Source of the DNA: UBA5972 sp002430125
GTDB lineage: Bacteria; Pseudomonadota; Alphaproteobacteria; Rhodobacterales; Rhodobacteraceae
Direction of reading: 5' to 3'
NCBI GenBank assembly: GCA_937892915.1
Contig: CALBIC010000043.1
Span: forward strand, 1-46,511
DNA length: 46,511 bases
In this document: positions 16,300 through 25,726 of the stretch, in pieces
Numbering within the stretch: the first letter of the stretch is position 1
Layout: every line of letters begins with the position of its first letter
Notes under the pieces: generated by a model
Told to the model about the DNA's origin: nothing
What the model saw: the letters and a program-made list of their open reading frames with translations, nothing else
The model's database searches: none
Program-made: the position numbers and the translations under genes

Positions 16300-18827
16300 G
16301 TTTTGGTATCGCTGCGCGGATTGCAAGGCGGGAACTGCGCGGCGGCCTCAAAGATTTCCGGATTTTTCTGGCCTGCCTGATCCTTGGCATCGCTGCGATT
16401 GCTGCGGTTGGATCGGTCCGCACCGCGATCGAACAGGGCTTGCGCAACGAAGGCGCCACCATCCTTGGTGGTGACGCCGAGATGGAGTTTGTCTATCGCT
16501 ATGCCTCAGACGCCGAACAGGCTTGGCTGAAAATCAACGCCAGCACCGTGTCAGAAATCGTCAAATTCCGCTCGATGGCCGTCACCGGAAAAGGCGACAA
16601 CAGCCAACGCGCCCTGACCGAGGTCAAGGCAATAGACAGCCTTTACCCGATCTATGGCACCGTCAGCCTGTCGCCTGACATGACGCTGGCAGCGGCGTTG
16701 ACGCCCCAAGATGGCATCCCCAGCGCAATTGCCGGCCGGGTGCTGGCAGACCGTCTGGGCCTTTCGGTTGGCGATACCTTCCGCCTTGGCAGTCAGGATT
16801 TTCGGCTTAGCGCGCTGGTGATAAAAGAACCCGACAGCGCCGCTGATTTCAGCTTTGCACCACGCACAATCGTCCGCGCGCAGGATTTGCAGGCGTCCGG
16901 CCTGCTGGGGCCGGGGACGTTGTTTGACAGCTATTACCGGATGCGGCTGCCGCCTGACGCCGATATCAAAGCCTTGCAAGACAACGCGAACAGCCTGTTT
17001 CGCGATACCGGCATGCGCTGGCGCGACAAACGCAATGGCGCGCCGGGGATCGAACGTTTCGTGGAACGCATCGCGTCATTTCTGGTTCTGGTCGGTCTGG
17101 CAGGTCTGGCGGTCGGCGGGATCGGGGTTTCTGCAGCAGTGCGAACCTATCTGGAAACCAAAACCAGTGTGATCGCCACACTGAAAACCTTGGGGGCCGA
17201 GGGGCGTACGATTTTCTGGATATATTTCCTGCAAATCGGGTTTCTGTCGCTGATCGGTATAACTCTGGGCCTCGTTCTTGGTGCGGCTGTACCGTTCTTG
17301 TTCGCCCCCTTGATTGCAGCACAACTGCCCTTGCCAGCAGATTTTTCAATCCACTGGTCCCCCTTGGCCGAGGCCGCGTCTTACGGCATTTTGACAGCAT
17401 TGCTGTTCACGCTATGGCCAATTGCCCGCACTGAAAACATACGCCCGGCGGCCCTGTTTCGCGATAGCGTCAACCGCATCGCGTTTTGGCCGCGCCCGGT
17501 TTACGTCTTGTTAACTGCAGGTGTTCTTGCGGCATTGATCGGGGTCAGTCTGGCCTATGCATCAGTCCCAAAACTGGCCATGTGGACGCTTGGCGGTATC
17601 GTGGCAGCGATGGTGGTGCTGGTGCTGGCAGCAATGGCCGTGAAATACTTATCCCGCCGACTGGCCAAAACCGGTTTGTTGCGCGGCAAAACTGCCCTCA
17701 GACTGGCCTTTGGGGCCGTCGGTGGGCCGCAAAGCGAGGCCAGTTCGGTGATCCTGTCACTGGGTCTGGGCCTGTCGGTTCTGGCGGCGATTGGCCAGAT
17801 CGACGCCAACCTGCGCGGCGCAATCGCAGATGAATTGCCAGATATCGCGCCATCGTTCTTTTTCGTTGATATTCAGCCAGATCAGTTGGAAGGGTTTCTG
17901 GCCCGCACCCAAGGCGATGCTGATGTTTCCCGGGTGGATACCGTGCCGATGCTGCGCGGCGTTATTACCCGTATAAATGGACGGCCAGCGCGCGAAGTTG
18001 CGGGCGATCACTGGGTTATTTCCGGCGACCGTGGTGTGACCTATGCCGACGCAATACCAGCAAAAACCCAAATAACCAAAGGCGAATGGTGGCCCTTGGA
18101 TTACAACGGACCGCCATTGGTCAGCTTTGCTGAGGAAGAAGGCAGCGAACTTGGCCTGAAACTCGGCGACATGATTACCGTCAACATCCTTGGCCGCGAT
18201 ATCGAGGCCAAAATAGCCAGCTTTCGCATCGTGGATTTTTCCACTGCCGGGATCGGTTTCGTGCTGACAATGAATGCCAATGCCCTGAAATCGGCACCAC
18301 ACACAAATATCGCGACGGTTTACGTCAACGAGAATGCCGAAGGGAAACTGCTGCGTGACCTTGGCAACACCTTCCCGAATATCACCGCGATCCGGGTGAA
18401 AGACGCCATAGATCAAGTGGTTGAAGCTTTGGGCAGCATAGCAGCGGCCACGTCCTATGCGGCGATTGCCACATTGATTACCGGATTTGTGGTGCTGATC
18501 GGTGCCGCAGCCGCCGGCGAACGGGCGCGCGAATACGAGGCTGCGATATTGAAAACAGTCGGTGCAACCCGCGGCCAAATCCTGTTCAGCTTTGCACTGC
18601 GTTCAGCAATTTTGGGCGCAGCCGCAGGTCTTGTTGCGATCTTTGCAGGGGCGGCGGCAGGCTGGGGCGTCATGCGGTTTGTGATGGAAACCACCTATCA
18701 CTTTGAACCCATATCGGCGATCAGCATCGTTCTGGGTGGGGCATTGGTCACCCTTGGTGCGGGCCTTTATTTCGCTTGGCGGCCCTTGGCAGCGCGCCCC
18801 GCCGGTATTCTGCGGGCACGTGAATAG
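16296..18827 (+). CDS. ybbP: FtsX-like ABC permease, YbbP type
   Basis: An 843-residue membrane protein with the YbbP architecture. It has an N-terminal helix (FLACLILGIAAIAAVGSV), a periplasmic domain, a first FtsX-like core at about 265-400, central helices, a second periplasmic region, and a second FtsX core at about 710-840 containing EAAILKTVGATRGQIL. FtsX-type permeases couple ATP hydrolysis to conformational change in the periplasm. It is translationally coupled to ybbA and close to tesA. Its stop TAG overlaps a small hairpin. Confidence 0.9.
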   Translation: MSFGIAARIARRELRGGLKDFRIFLACLILGIAAIAAVGSVRTAIEQGLRNEGATILGGDAEMEFVYRYASDAEQAWLKINASTVSEIVKFRSMAVTGKGDNSQRALTEVKAIDSLYPIYGTVSLSPDMTLAAALTPQDGIPSAIAGRVLADRLGLSVGDTFRLGSQDFRLSALVIKEPDSAADFSFAPRTIVRAQDLQASGLLGPGTLFDSYYRMRLPPDADIKALQDNANSLFRDTGMRWRDKRNGAPGIERFVERIASFLVLVGLAGLAVGGIGVSAAVRTYLETKTSVIATLKTLGAEGRTIFWIYFLQIGFLSLIGITLGLVLGAAVPFLFAPLIAAQLPLPADFSIHWSPLAEAASYGILTALLFTLWPIARTENIRPAALFRDSVNRIAFWPRPVYVLLTAGVLAALIGVSLAYASVPKLAMWTLGGIVAAMVVLVLAAMAVKYLSRRLAKTGLLRGKTALRLAFGAVGGPQSEASSVILSLGLGLSVLAAIGQIDANLRGAIADELPDIAPSFFFVDIQPDQLEGFLARTQGDADVSRVDTVPMLRGVITRINGRPAREVAGDHWVISGDRGVTYADAIPAKTQITKGEWWPLDYNGPPLVSFAEEEGSELGLKLGDMITVNILGRDIEAKIASFRIVDFSTAGIGFVLTMNANALKSAPHTNIATVYVNENAEGKLLRDLGNTFPNITAIRVKDAIDQVVEALGSIAAATSYAAIATLITGFVVLIGAAAAGERAREYEAAILKTVGATRGQILFSFALRSAILGAAAGLVAIFAGAAAGWGVMRFVMETTYHFEPISAISIVLGGALVTLGAGLYFAWRPLAARPAGILRARE

Positions 18828-18847
18828 ACCCAAAGACGCCGGGGTCT
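18826..18847. terminator. Small hairpin after ybbP
   Basis: AGACCC and GGGTCT form a 6-bp stem starting at the ybbP stop codon and followed by AAAAAG. It lies in the 35-bp gap between convergent genes. It is weak, but the only termination candidate there. Confidence 0.4.
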
Positions 18848-18862
18848 AAAAAGCGGGCTTTC

Positions 18863-19867
18863 TTACAACGAGTCACCGATCTCCACGATAGGTTGAAATT
18901 GGGTGATTTTGTCGGGTGGCATTGAACCGCCGCCAGCGGCGGTCAAAATCAGTTCGGCGGCCTTGCGACCAATCTCGGAGCGGAATGAGTTGGTCGTTGC
19001 CAGCCGAATTGGCAGTCCGTTCAGCAGTTCAAGGTTATTAAACCCTGCTAGGGCAAGGTCGCCAGGGATTGACAAACCACTGGCCAGGCAATGCATAAGC
19101 CCGCCAATCGCCATCACATCGCTGGAATAATAGATACATTGGAGGTCGGGTGCGGTCGCCAGTAAACTGGCTGTCATCTCGCGGCCTTTTGCGATGGAAG
19201 ACGCCTGAGAATACAGTGCCTGTCCGGCGAGCGACACGCCGCTTTCGGTCAATGTTTCGGTAAAGCCGCGCAGGCGTTTTTGCGCCCGAAAATCATGCTG
19301 CAGCTTGGTGCCGATAAAGCCGATATTGCGATACCCCCGGTTCAGGATATCGGCGGCCATCAGTCGCCCGGCCTTTAGATGCGAAATGCCCACGCAATAT
19401 TCTATCGGGGTTCCGTCAGTGTCCATGATTTCAACAACTGGAATGCCCGCATTCGCCATCATCTTGCGCGCGGTGTCACTGTGTTCGAGCCCGGCCACGA
19501 CCAGCCCCGCCGGTCGCCACGACAGCATTTCGCGAATGACACCTTCTTCGGTCACTAAATCGTAGCCGGAAACGCCGATAACTGGTTGCATCGGGCTGCC
19601 TGCCAGCCCGTCCGTAAGGCCCGACAGTACCTCAGGAAAGACGTGGCTGCTAAGGGACGGCACCACAACGCCAACCAGATTGACCGAGCGCGAGGCCAAA
19701 GCCCCGGCAATGCGGTTTGGCACATATCCAAGTTTGGTCGCGATTCCAGCAATCCTGCCGCGGGTCTTTTCCGACACTTCCGTACCATGGCGCAGCGCGC
19801 GCGATACCGTCATTTCGCTGACATTGGCGGCATTGGCGACATCACGCAGCGTAGGTTTTCGCGCCAT
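18863..19867 (-). CDS. LacI-family transcriptional regulator
   Basis: A 334-residue repressor. The helix-turn-helix is clear: PTLRDVANAANVSEMTVSRAL at the N-terminus, then the hinge helix region PNRIAGALASRSVNLVGVV. A periplasmic-binding-protein-like effector domain spans about 60-330. The closest flavour is the GntR/gluconate subgroup, but the ligand cannot be read from sequence. It is divergent from gap, and the 131-bp gap holds a perfect 12-bp palindrome of LacI operator type. It therefore probably controls gap and itself in response to a sugar acid or phosphorylated sugar. Confidence 0.88.
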   Translation of the reverse strand: MARKPTLRDVANAANVSEMTVSRALRHGTEVSEKTRGRIAGIATKLGYVPNRIAGALASRSVNLVGVVVPSLSSHVFPEVLSGLTDGLAGSPMQPVIGVSGYDLVTEEGVIREMLSWRPAGLVVAGLEHSDTARKMMANAGIPVVEIMDTDGTPIEYCVGISHLKAGRLMAADILNRGYRNIGFIGTKLQHDFRAQKRLRGFTETLTESGVSLAGQALYSQASSIAKGREMTASLLATAPDLQCIYYSSDVMAIGGLMHCLASGLSIPGDLALAGFNNLELLNGLPIRLATTNSFRSEIGRKAAELILTAAGGGSMPPDKITQFQPIVEIGDSL

Positions 19868-19957
19868 AATAGGCTTTCCGTAATTTTCCGTTCCGTAACA
19901 GTAGCGCGGTCAAAAGGGGGTTCACAAGGGGCTTGATTTCTTAGAAAAAGTATGGTT

Positions 19958-19969
19958 GTTAGCGCTAAC
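19958..19969. promoter_or_regulatory. Perfect LacI-type operator palindrome between lacI-family gene and gap
   Basis: GTTAGCGCTAAC is an exact 12-bp palindrome with the central CG/GC step typical of LacI/GntR-family operators. It lies 29 bp before the gap start codon and 90 bp before the regulator start, so it could block gap transcription and autoregulate. Confidence 0.7.
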
Positions 19970-19998
19970 GGTATCTGTGCTGCCAAGGAACCACAGTT

Positions 19999-21048
19999 AT
20001 GAACCACAAAATTGCTATCAACGGATTCGGCCGCATTGGCCGAGGGGTTTTGCGCAGTCTTGTTGAAAGTCGCAGCGCTGACGTCACGGTGGTGGCGATC
20101 AACGATCTGGCCCCGATTGGCACGCTGGCGCATTTGTTGAAACACGACAGTATTCACGGGCGGCTTACCGCCGAGGTCATCGTTGACGGGCAAAATCTGG
20201 TGGTTGATGGCAAAGTGATCCGTGTCACGGCGCAACGCAATCCGGAAGATTTGCCATGGGGGGACGTCGATGTCGCCTTTGAATGCACAGGTCACTTTAC
20301 CGACCGCACCGAGGCAGCGCGGCATTTGAACAACGGTTCAAAACGGGTGCTGATCTCGGCTCCGGGTAAGGGCGCTGACAAGACCGTGGTTTACGGCGTC
20401 AACCACGAGACGCTGTCAGCGCGCGACCTGATCGTTTCAAACGCGTCTTGCACCACCAATTGTCTGGCACCACTGGCGCAGGTTCTGGATGCGAATTTCG
20501 GCATCGAAACCGGATACATGACGACGATCCATTCCTATACCGGGGATCAACCATCGCATGATACGGCCCATAAAGACCTGTACCGCGCCCGCGCGGCGGC
20601 CTTGTCGATGGTGCCAACGTCAACCGGTGCTGCTCGCGCCCTTGCGCTGGTTTTGCCCCAACTGGACGGGCGACTTGAAGGCTCTGCAATCCGGGTGCCA
20701 ACGCCGAATGTATCGATGATCGATCTGGTTTTCATGCCAAAAAAGATTACCACAATTGGTGCCGTTAATGCCGTGATGCGTGAAGCTGCCGAGGGGCGGC
20801 TGAAAGGTATTCTATCTTATGAGCCAGAACCTCTTGTTTCCATTGACTTCAACCACAACCCGCATTCCTCATGCTTTGCGCCTGCCCAGACCAGTGTCAC
20901 GCGCGAAGGCTTGGTTCGGGTAGTCAGTTGGTATGATAACGAATGGGGTTTTTCCAATCGTATGCTGGATACCGGGCGCCTGATGGCCAATCTTGCCGCT
21001 AAAGCCGACACGGTGGCGAATGCCGCAATTGCGGTCGCTGCGGAATAG
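19999..21048 (+). CDS. gap: Glyceraldehyde-3-phosphate dehydrogenase (type I)
   Basis: A 349-residue enzyme oxidising glyceraldehyde 3-phosphate to 1,3-bisphosphoglycerate. The N-terminal Rossmann motif is INGFGRIGRG, the active site is SNASCTTNCLAPL with C151, and the base is H178 in TIHSYTGDQ. The usual HAYTNDQ reads HSYTGDQ and the C-terminal loop is NHNPHSSCFAPAQTSV rather than the standard form, so this is a divergent paralogue. It has its own LacI-type regulator instead of sitting in a glycolytic operon. A role in Entner-Doudoroff or sugar-specific metabolism is plausible. Erythrose-4-phosphate dehydrogenase is a less likely alternative. Confidence 0.88.
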   Translation: MNHKIAINGFGRIGRGVLRSLVESRSADVTVVAINDLAPIGTLAHLLKHDSIHGRLTAEVIVDGQNLVVDGKVIRVTAQRNPEDLPWGDVDVAFECTGHFTDRTEAARHLNNGSKRVLISAPGKGADKTVVYGVNHETLSARDLIVSNASCTTNCLAPLAQVLDANFGIETGYMTTIHSYTGDQPSHDTAHKDLYRARAAALSMVPTSTGAARALALVLPQLDGRLEGSAIRVPTPNVSMIDLVFMPKKITTIGAVNAVMREAAEGRLKGILSYEPEPLVSIDFNHNPHSSCFAPAQTSVTREGLVRVVSWYDNEWGFSNRMLDTGRLMANLAAKADTVANAAIAVAAE

Positions 21049-21141
21049 TGGAAATGTTTTCGGTTTAGCCGCCCCTGACGGGCATCGTTAAAGCCGATAG
21101 ATCAAAATCTCCAGAAGCTTGAGGAAATTCGCGCACAAAGA

Positions 21142-21792
21142 CTAACGACGCCTGATGTCCCTGAAATGGAAGTAGTTGATGCCTTCCGGCGTGCGGGTGT
21201 CGTTGGCATTCTCGACCATTGATGATGCAAGCAATTCAACGTCAATGCCGCGGTACTTCTGCAAGCTGCCAACAAGCAGCGGGCTAATTGCCCTAAACAG
21301 AATGATACCAAGCGCCTCAAGCGGTCGTCTTTCAGTTCGGTTCCCCAGTAGCAGACCGGGACGATAGATATTGACCCTGGGAAAATCGAGCGTCGCAATC
21401 GCATTCTTTAAAGAACCCTTGGTGTGCAAATAGAAATTTTTGGATGCAGCATCAGCCCCAACCGAAGAAATCAGGCTGAGAGTTGTGGCGCCAGCTTCAC
21501 GTGCTCTTTTTGCGACGGCCAGACAGTATTCAAAGTCAACTTTCCAGAAAGCATCTTTGCTGCCTGCCTTCGCCATTGTTGTTCCAAGACAGATATAGAC
21601 ATGGTTGCATGGTGGCAAATTTCCACCGAGAACCAAACCGTCAAAATCTGTTTGCACCCATCTGGTATTTTCAGCGAGGTCCGGAATGGGCCGCCGTGCT
21701 AATACAACCACCTGATCGCCCTTGGCCTCAAGTGCCCTTAGTAGCTTGGTGCCAACCAAGCCTGTTGCTCCGGCAATTATCGATTTGTTCAT
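21142..21792 (-). CDS. NAD(P)-binding atypical SDR, HTATIP2/TIP30-like
   Basis: A 216-residue Rossmann protein starting IIAGATGLVGTKLLRAL, with an NADP-type basic patch after strand 2 (VLARRPIP). Conserved segments VYICLGTTMAKAGSK, LSLISSVGADAASKNFY and NIYRPGLLLGNRTERR match the TIP30/HTATIP2 atypical short-chain dehydrogenases. The substrate is unknown. Base composition looks slightly more AT-rich than its neighbours. It is a single gene, convergent with gap and downstream of the tRNA-Arg on the same strand. Confidence 0.8.
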   Translation of the reverse strand: MNKSIIAGATGLVGTKLLRALEAKGDQVVVLARRPIPDLAENTRWVQTDFDGLVLGGNLPPCNHVYICLGTTMAKAGSKDAFWKVDFEYCLAVAKRAREAGATTLSLISSVGADAASKNFYLHTKGSLKNAIATLDFPRVNIYRPGLLLGNRTERRPLEALGIILFRAISPLLVGSLQKYRGIDVELLASSMVENANDTRTPEGINYFHFRDIRRR

Positions 21793-21910
21793 TTCACGCT
21801 TTCTGCTCAGGTCTGGTCAGGACAAAATAGTCCGCCGGAAACAACACATGACGCTTTGTCTGCTATATGCAAATTGCTGCGTTCAATACATTAGTGCTGG
21901 TTGTTGAAAA

Positions 21911-21987
21911 TGGCGACCCCTACAGGACTCGAACCTGTAACCTGCTGCTTAGAAGGCAGCTGCTCTATCCGGTTGAGCTAAGGAGTC
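21911..21987 (-). tRNA. tRNA-Arg (anticodon UCU)
   Basis: A full cloverleaf on the minus strand. The acceptor GACTCCT pairs with AGGGGTC, followed by an encoded GCCA end. The D-loop is GCTCAACCGGATAGAGC, the anticodon stem-loop GCTGC-CTTCTAA-GCAGC carries TCT, and the T-arm is ACAGG-TTCGAGT-CCTGT. It is 77 nt long including CCA. It reads AGA and AGG codons. Confidence 0.96.
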
Positions 21988-22022
21988 GTTGGCAGGCGAT
22001 TTAGCCCAGTTACCCGCCTCTG

Positions 22023-22739
22023 TCACGGGGCTTTTGTCAAAATTGCCGATAGATCGGCCAGATCGCGAGCCACAATTGTCCAGTCACCACGCGCTGCCAG
22101 ATCGAATTGCTGGTTTGGGCCGTGCTCGCGACCCCGCGGGAAAAACCCGGTTTGCAGGCCCAAAGCGGCGGCGGCTGCCAGATCACTATTGTGACAAGCA
22201 ACCATCATCACCTGTTCGGGCGGCAGGCCCAAGGCCGCACAACTGGCTAGATAAACCGACGGGTGTGGTTTGTAATTATGCGCGATTTGCGCCCCCAGAA
22301 CACAGTCCCATTGAAAAGCTGCGTGACGCGACAAGCGGCTGATCAACGCAATCGACCCGTTCGAACATGGGGCCAACAGCGCAACCTGACGCAATGACAA
22401 AAGGGCAGCAGCACTGTCTGGCCACGGATCAAGGCGTTCCCACGCGCGGGCAAGATCGCGCTGCTCGGATGCCGTGAAAAAGCTGGTTGCCTTATAAGCC
22501 GTCAGAACCGTCGCAAGTGATTCCAGATGCAGATGGTCAAGCGCGATATAGGCGCGACTGCCTGATCGGATTGGGTCCATAGACGGATCATATTGTGCCC
22601 GCCACAGATCGGCAAAACCTGTGGCGTCAACACTTTTCCCTTTGGCCGCAAAAGCCGCCGCGACCTGGCGCGCAATTGATGTGCGCCAGTCCACAAGGGT
22701 TCCGAATACATCAAAGATCAGCGCGACCGGGCGCACCAT
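22023..22739 (-). CDS. HAD-superfamily hydrolase, haloacid dehalogenase type II-like
   Basis: A 238-residue HAD protein with nucleophile D10 in LIFDVFGTLVDWR. Motif II is in LLAPCSNGSIALI, and C-terminal motifs include HNYKPHPSVYLAS and MMVACHNSDLAAAAALGLQTGFFPR. This matches the (S)-2-haloacid dehalogenase-like subgroup, although such genes are often mis-specified and the real substrate may be a phosphate ester. Its ATG shares a base with the stop codon of the sulfate-activation gene (TGATG), so it is co-translated with it. A link to sulfur metabolism, such as clearing a phosphorylated side product, is possible but unproven. Confidence 0.82.
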   Translation of the reverse strand: MVRPVALIFDVFGTLVDWRTSIARQVAAAFAAKGKSVDATGFADLWRAQYDPSMDPIRSGSRAYIALDHLHLESLATVLTAYKATSFFTASEQRDLARAWERLDPWPDSAAALLSLRQVALLAPCSNGSIALISRLSRHAAFQWDCVLGAQIAHNYKPHPSVYLASCAALGLPPEQVMMVACHNSDLAAAAALGLQTGFFPRGREHGPNQQFDLAARGDWTIVARDLADLSAILTKAP

Positions 22740-24445
22740 CAGCCCGCGATCAAGCCCATGTTTTCAAGTTTCAGGATCACCTGATGAGCGCAGTTATCAA
22801 CATCGGAATTTTCGGTTTCAATGCTCAGTTCCGGGTTTTCCGGCACGTCATAAGGGTCTGAAATGCCCGTGAATTCCTTGATCTTGCCTTCACGCGCCAA
22901 CTTGTAAAGCCCCTTGCGATCCCGACGTTCGCATTCTTCGATCGAGGTGGCGATATGGACTTCAACAAAGGCTCCAAAAGCTTCGACATCTTCACGCACG
23001 GCACGGCGGGTTGTGGCATAGGGTGCGATTGGCGCGCAGATCGCAATGCCGCCGTTTTTGGTGATTTCGCTTGCGACATAACCGATCCGGCGAATGTTCA
23101 GATCGCGGTGTACTTTGCTGAAACCCAGTTCTGACGACAGGTTCTTACGCACCAGATCCCCGTCCAGCAGCGTGACAGGACGGCCGCCCATTTCCATCAG
23201 CTTGACCATCAAAGCGTTGGCGATGGTTGATTTGCCCGAGCCTGAAAAGCCGGTGAAAAACACCGTAAAGCCTTGCTTGGCCCGCGGTGGGCGGGTGCGG
23301 CGGAGTTCTTGCACGACAGTCGGAAAGCTGAACCAGTCTGGGATTTCCAAACCTTCCGCCAAGCGGCGGCGCAGTTCGGTGCCGGAAATGTCCAGAATGG
23401 TCACGCCATCTTCAACTTCGTCGCGCGGTTCGTATTGAGCGCGTTCCTGCACATAGACCATTTGCTTGAAATCGACCATTTCGATGCCCATTTCATCCTG
23501 ATGCTCAGCAAACAGGGTTTGCGCATCATAAGGGCCATAGAAATCCTTGCCGGCGCTATTTTTGCCGGGGCCTGCGTGATCGCGGCCAACGATGAAATGC
23601 GTGCAGCCGTGATTTTTGCGGATCAGGCCGTGCCAGACCGCCTCGCGCGGGCCTGCCATGCGCATCGCTAGGTTCAGCAGCGACATTGTGGTGGTCGAGG
23701 CCGGGTATTGATCCAGCACCGCCTCATAGCAGCGCACGCGGGTAAAGTGGTCGATGTCGCCGGGTTTGGTCAGACCGACAACCGGGTGGATCAGCAGGTT
23801 GGCCTGCGCTTCACGCGCGGCGCGAAAGGTCAATTCCTGATGCGCCCGGTGCAGTGGGTTGCGGGTCTGGAACGCCACAACCTTGCGCCAGCCCAGCTTG
23901 CGGAAATAGGCGCGCAATTCGTTTGGGGTGTCGCGACGGGCGCGGAAATCGTAATGGATCGGCTGTTGCAGACCGGTGATCGCGCCACCAAGATAGGTGT
24001 TACCAGCGGTATTATGCAGATAATTGACGGCCGGATGCGCGCTGTCGTCAGCACCGAAAACCATCTCGGCTTCGCGGGCTTTGTTCGGCACCCATTTATC
24101 GGACACTGACAGGATCGCCAGAATAACGCCTTCGGCATCCCGCAGCGCAATATCCTGCCCGGGTTCCACACCTTCGGCAAAATTGTCGCTGACATCCAGC
24201 GTGATCGGGATCGGCCACAAAGTGCCATCCGCCAGACGCATATTCTCGACAACGCCATTGTAATCGGCCTCGCCCAGAAAACCTTTTAACGGGTTAAAAC
24301 CGCCATTCATCAGCAGTTCCAGATCACAAACCTGACGGGCAGTCAAATCCCAGCTGGCAAGTGCGCCTGCCTCGTGCTTGAGCTTTTGCGCGCTTTCCGC
24401 GCTGACAAAAAGTTCCGGGATCGGCGCGCTTAGAATGGACGACAT
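22739..24445 (-). CDS. Bifunctional sulfate adenylyltransferase / adenylylsulfate kinase
   Basis: A 568-residue fusion making APS and then PAPS from sulfate. The N-terminal ATP sulfurylase carries RNPLHRAHQEL (H199 and H202 of the HxxH site) and GRDHAGPGK (288-295). The C-terminal APS kinase starts near residue 390, with P-loop GFSGSGKST (399-407) and the DGD motif in LLDGDLVRKNL. This fused form is common in Rhodobacterales. It lies downstream of trxB and is coupled to the HAD gene. PAPS is the donor for the sulfotransferase-like gene about 3 kb away and the precursor for assimilatory reduction. Confidence 0.93.
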   Translation of the reverse strand: MSSILSAPIPELFVSAESAQKLKHEAGALASWDLTARQVCDLELLMNGGFNPLKGFLGEADYNGVVENMRLADGTLWPIPITLDVSDNFAEGVEPGQDIALRDAEGVILAILSVSDKWVPNKAREAEMVFGADDSAHPAVNYLHNTAGNTYLGGAITGLQQPIHYDFRARRDTPNELRAYFRKLGWRKVVAFQTRNPLHRAHQELTFRAAREAQANLLIHPVVGLTKPGDIDHFTRVRCYEAVLDQYPASTTTMSLLNLAMRMAGPREAVWHGLIRKNHGCTHFIVGRDHAGPGKNSAGKDFYGPYDAQTLFAEHQDEMGIEMVDFKQMVYVQERAQYEPRDEVEDGVTILDISGTELRRRLAEGLEIPDWFSFPTVVQELRRTRPPRAKQGFTVFFTGFSGSGKSTIANALMVKLMEMGGRPVTLLDGDLVRKNLSSELGFSKVHRDLNIRRIGYVASEITKNGGIAICAPIAPYATTRRAVREDVEAFGAFVEVHIATSIEECERRDRKGLYKLAREGKIKEFTGISDPYDVPENPELSIETENSDVDNCAHQVILKLENMGLIAG

Positions 24446-24590
24446 AATAATCTCGCTTTGACTGTGTTTATTGCGAATACGCGGTTCCTATAACATGCAG
24501 ATAAGAATGTGCAATTGCGGCAACTGCATATCCGACATGCAAATGGCAATTTCGCCACGCAGGGTATGGTTTCGGGTGGTACTGTCAGGC

Positions 24591-25535
24591 CTAATCCCCT
24601 TGCTCGGCCAGCCACCGTTCAGCGTCCAGTGCCGCCATACAACCCATGCAGGCGCTTGTCACCGCTTGGCGATACACATGATCAGTCAGATCGCCTGCGG
24701 CAAACACCCCGGGGATCGAAGTTGCGGTGCTGCCGGGTTTCACCGTCACATAGCCACCGTTGTGCAATTCCAGCGCGTCTTTGACCAATTCGCTGGCGGG
24801 TGCATGGCCGATTGCGATGAAAACCCCCTTGCACGGGATTTCGGTTATCTCGCCGGTTTTGGTGTGTTTGACGCGCACAGCTTCAACGCCAAGCGGGTTT
24901 TCGGTGCCGACGACCTCGTCCAGTTGATGAAACCACAAAGGCGTGATTTTCGGGTTCTTCATCAGCCGGTCGATCAGAATCTTTTCGGCCCGCAATTCAT
25001 CGCGTCTATGGATCAGCGTCACCTTGCTGGCGAAATTCGTCAGGAACAGTGCTTCTTCCACGGCGGTATTACCGCCGCCGATCACTACGATTTCCTGTCC
25101 ACGATAGAAAAACCCGTCGCAGGTGGCGCAGGCGGAAACTCCAAAGCCCTTGAATTTTTCTTCGCTCGGCAGGCCCAGCCATTTTGCGCGCGCACCTGTC
25201 GCCAAAATCAAAGCATCCGCTGTGTAGGTGTCGCCGCTGTCGGAAACCGCAGTAAACGGTCGCTTGGTCAAATTAAGGCTGGCGATGTGGTCCGACACAA
25301 TCTCGGCTCCCATGGCGCGGGCGTGGCTTTCCATTCTGACCATCAGATCAGGGCCCTGAACCTCGGTATCACCGGGCCAGTTTTCAACCTCGGTTGTGGT
25401 TGTCAGCTGTCCGCCGGGTTCAATCCCCTGGATCAGCAACGGCGACAGCATGGCACGCGCGCCATAAATCCCGGCGGTATAACCGGCCGGGCCGGAACCA
25501 ATGATCAACAAGCGGGAATGGCGGGTTTGGGTCAT
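24591..25535 (-). CDS. trxB: Thioredoxin reductase
   Basis: A 314-residue NADPH-dependent flavoenzyme. It has an FAD motif IGSGPAGYTAGIYGARA, redox-active CATC in SACATCDGFFY, an NADPH-binding GGGNTAVEEALFL and C-terminal AAGDLTDHVYRQAVTS. The start at 25535 is chosen because family homology begins there; an earlier in-frame start would add 58 unrelated residues that cross the promoter region. It is divergent from the Lrp regulator across 191 bp. It probably supplies reduced thioredoxin for general use, including PAPS reduction. Confidence 0.93.
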   Translation of the reverse strand: MTQTRHSRLLIIGSGPAGYTAGIYGARAMLSPLLIQGIEPGGQLTTTTEVENWPGDTEVQGPDLMVRMESHARAMGAEIVSDHIASLNLTKRPFTAVSDSGDTYTADALILATGARAKWLGLPSEEKFKGFGVSACATCDGFFYRGQEIVVIGGGNTAVEEALFLTNFASKVTLIHRRDELRAEKILIDRLMKNPKITPLWFHQLDEVVGTENPLGVEAVRVKHTKTGEITEIPCKGVFIAIGHAPASELVKDALELHNGGYVTVKPGSTATSIPGVFAAGDLTDHVYRQAVTSACMGCMAALDAERWLAEQGD

Positions 25536-25726
25536 GATCTGCCTCGTAATGAAATCTGCCCTGTTTATATAGGCCGCCGCCCTTTGAGGTGAAAGCACAC
25601 CCTGCCAAACTGTGACAAGATTCCCGATATCCGTCCCCGTCAGAAATTTTGTTGCGTGAATGCGAAAGATTATTGCGGAAATCCAGCCGTGCGGGTAATT
25701 TGCGCCCAACGAACAAGGAAAAAACT

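Noticed and set aside
24471..25592. 373-codon plus-strand frame over trxB
   Set aside because: trxB on the minus strand has FAD, NADPH and CATC motifs; the plus frame has none and would need to start inside the sulfurylase promoter.
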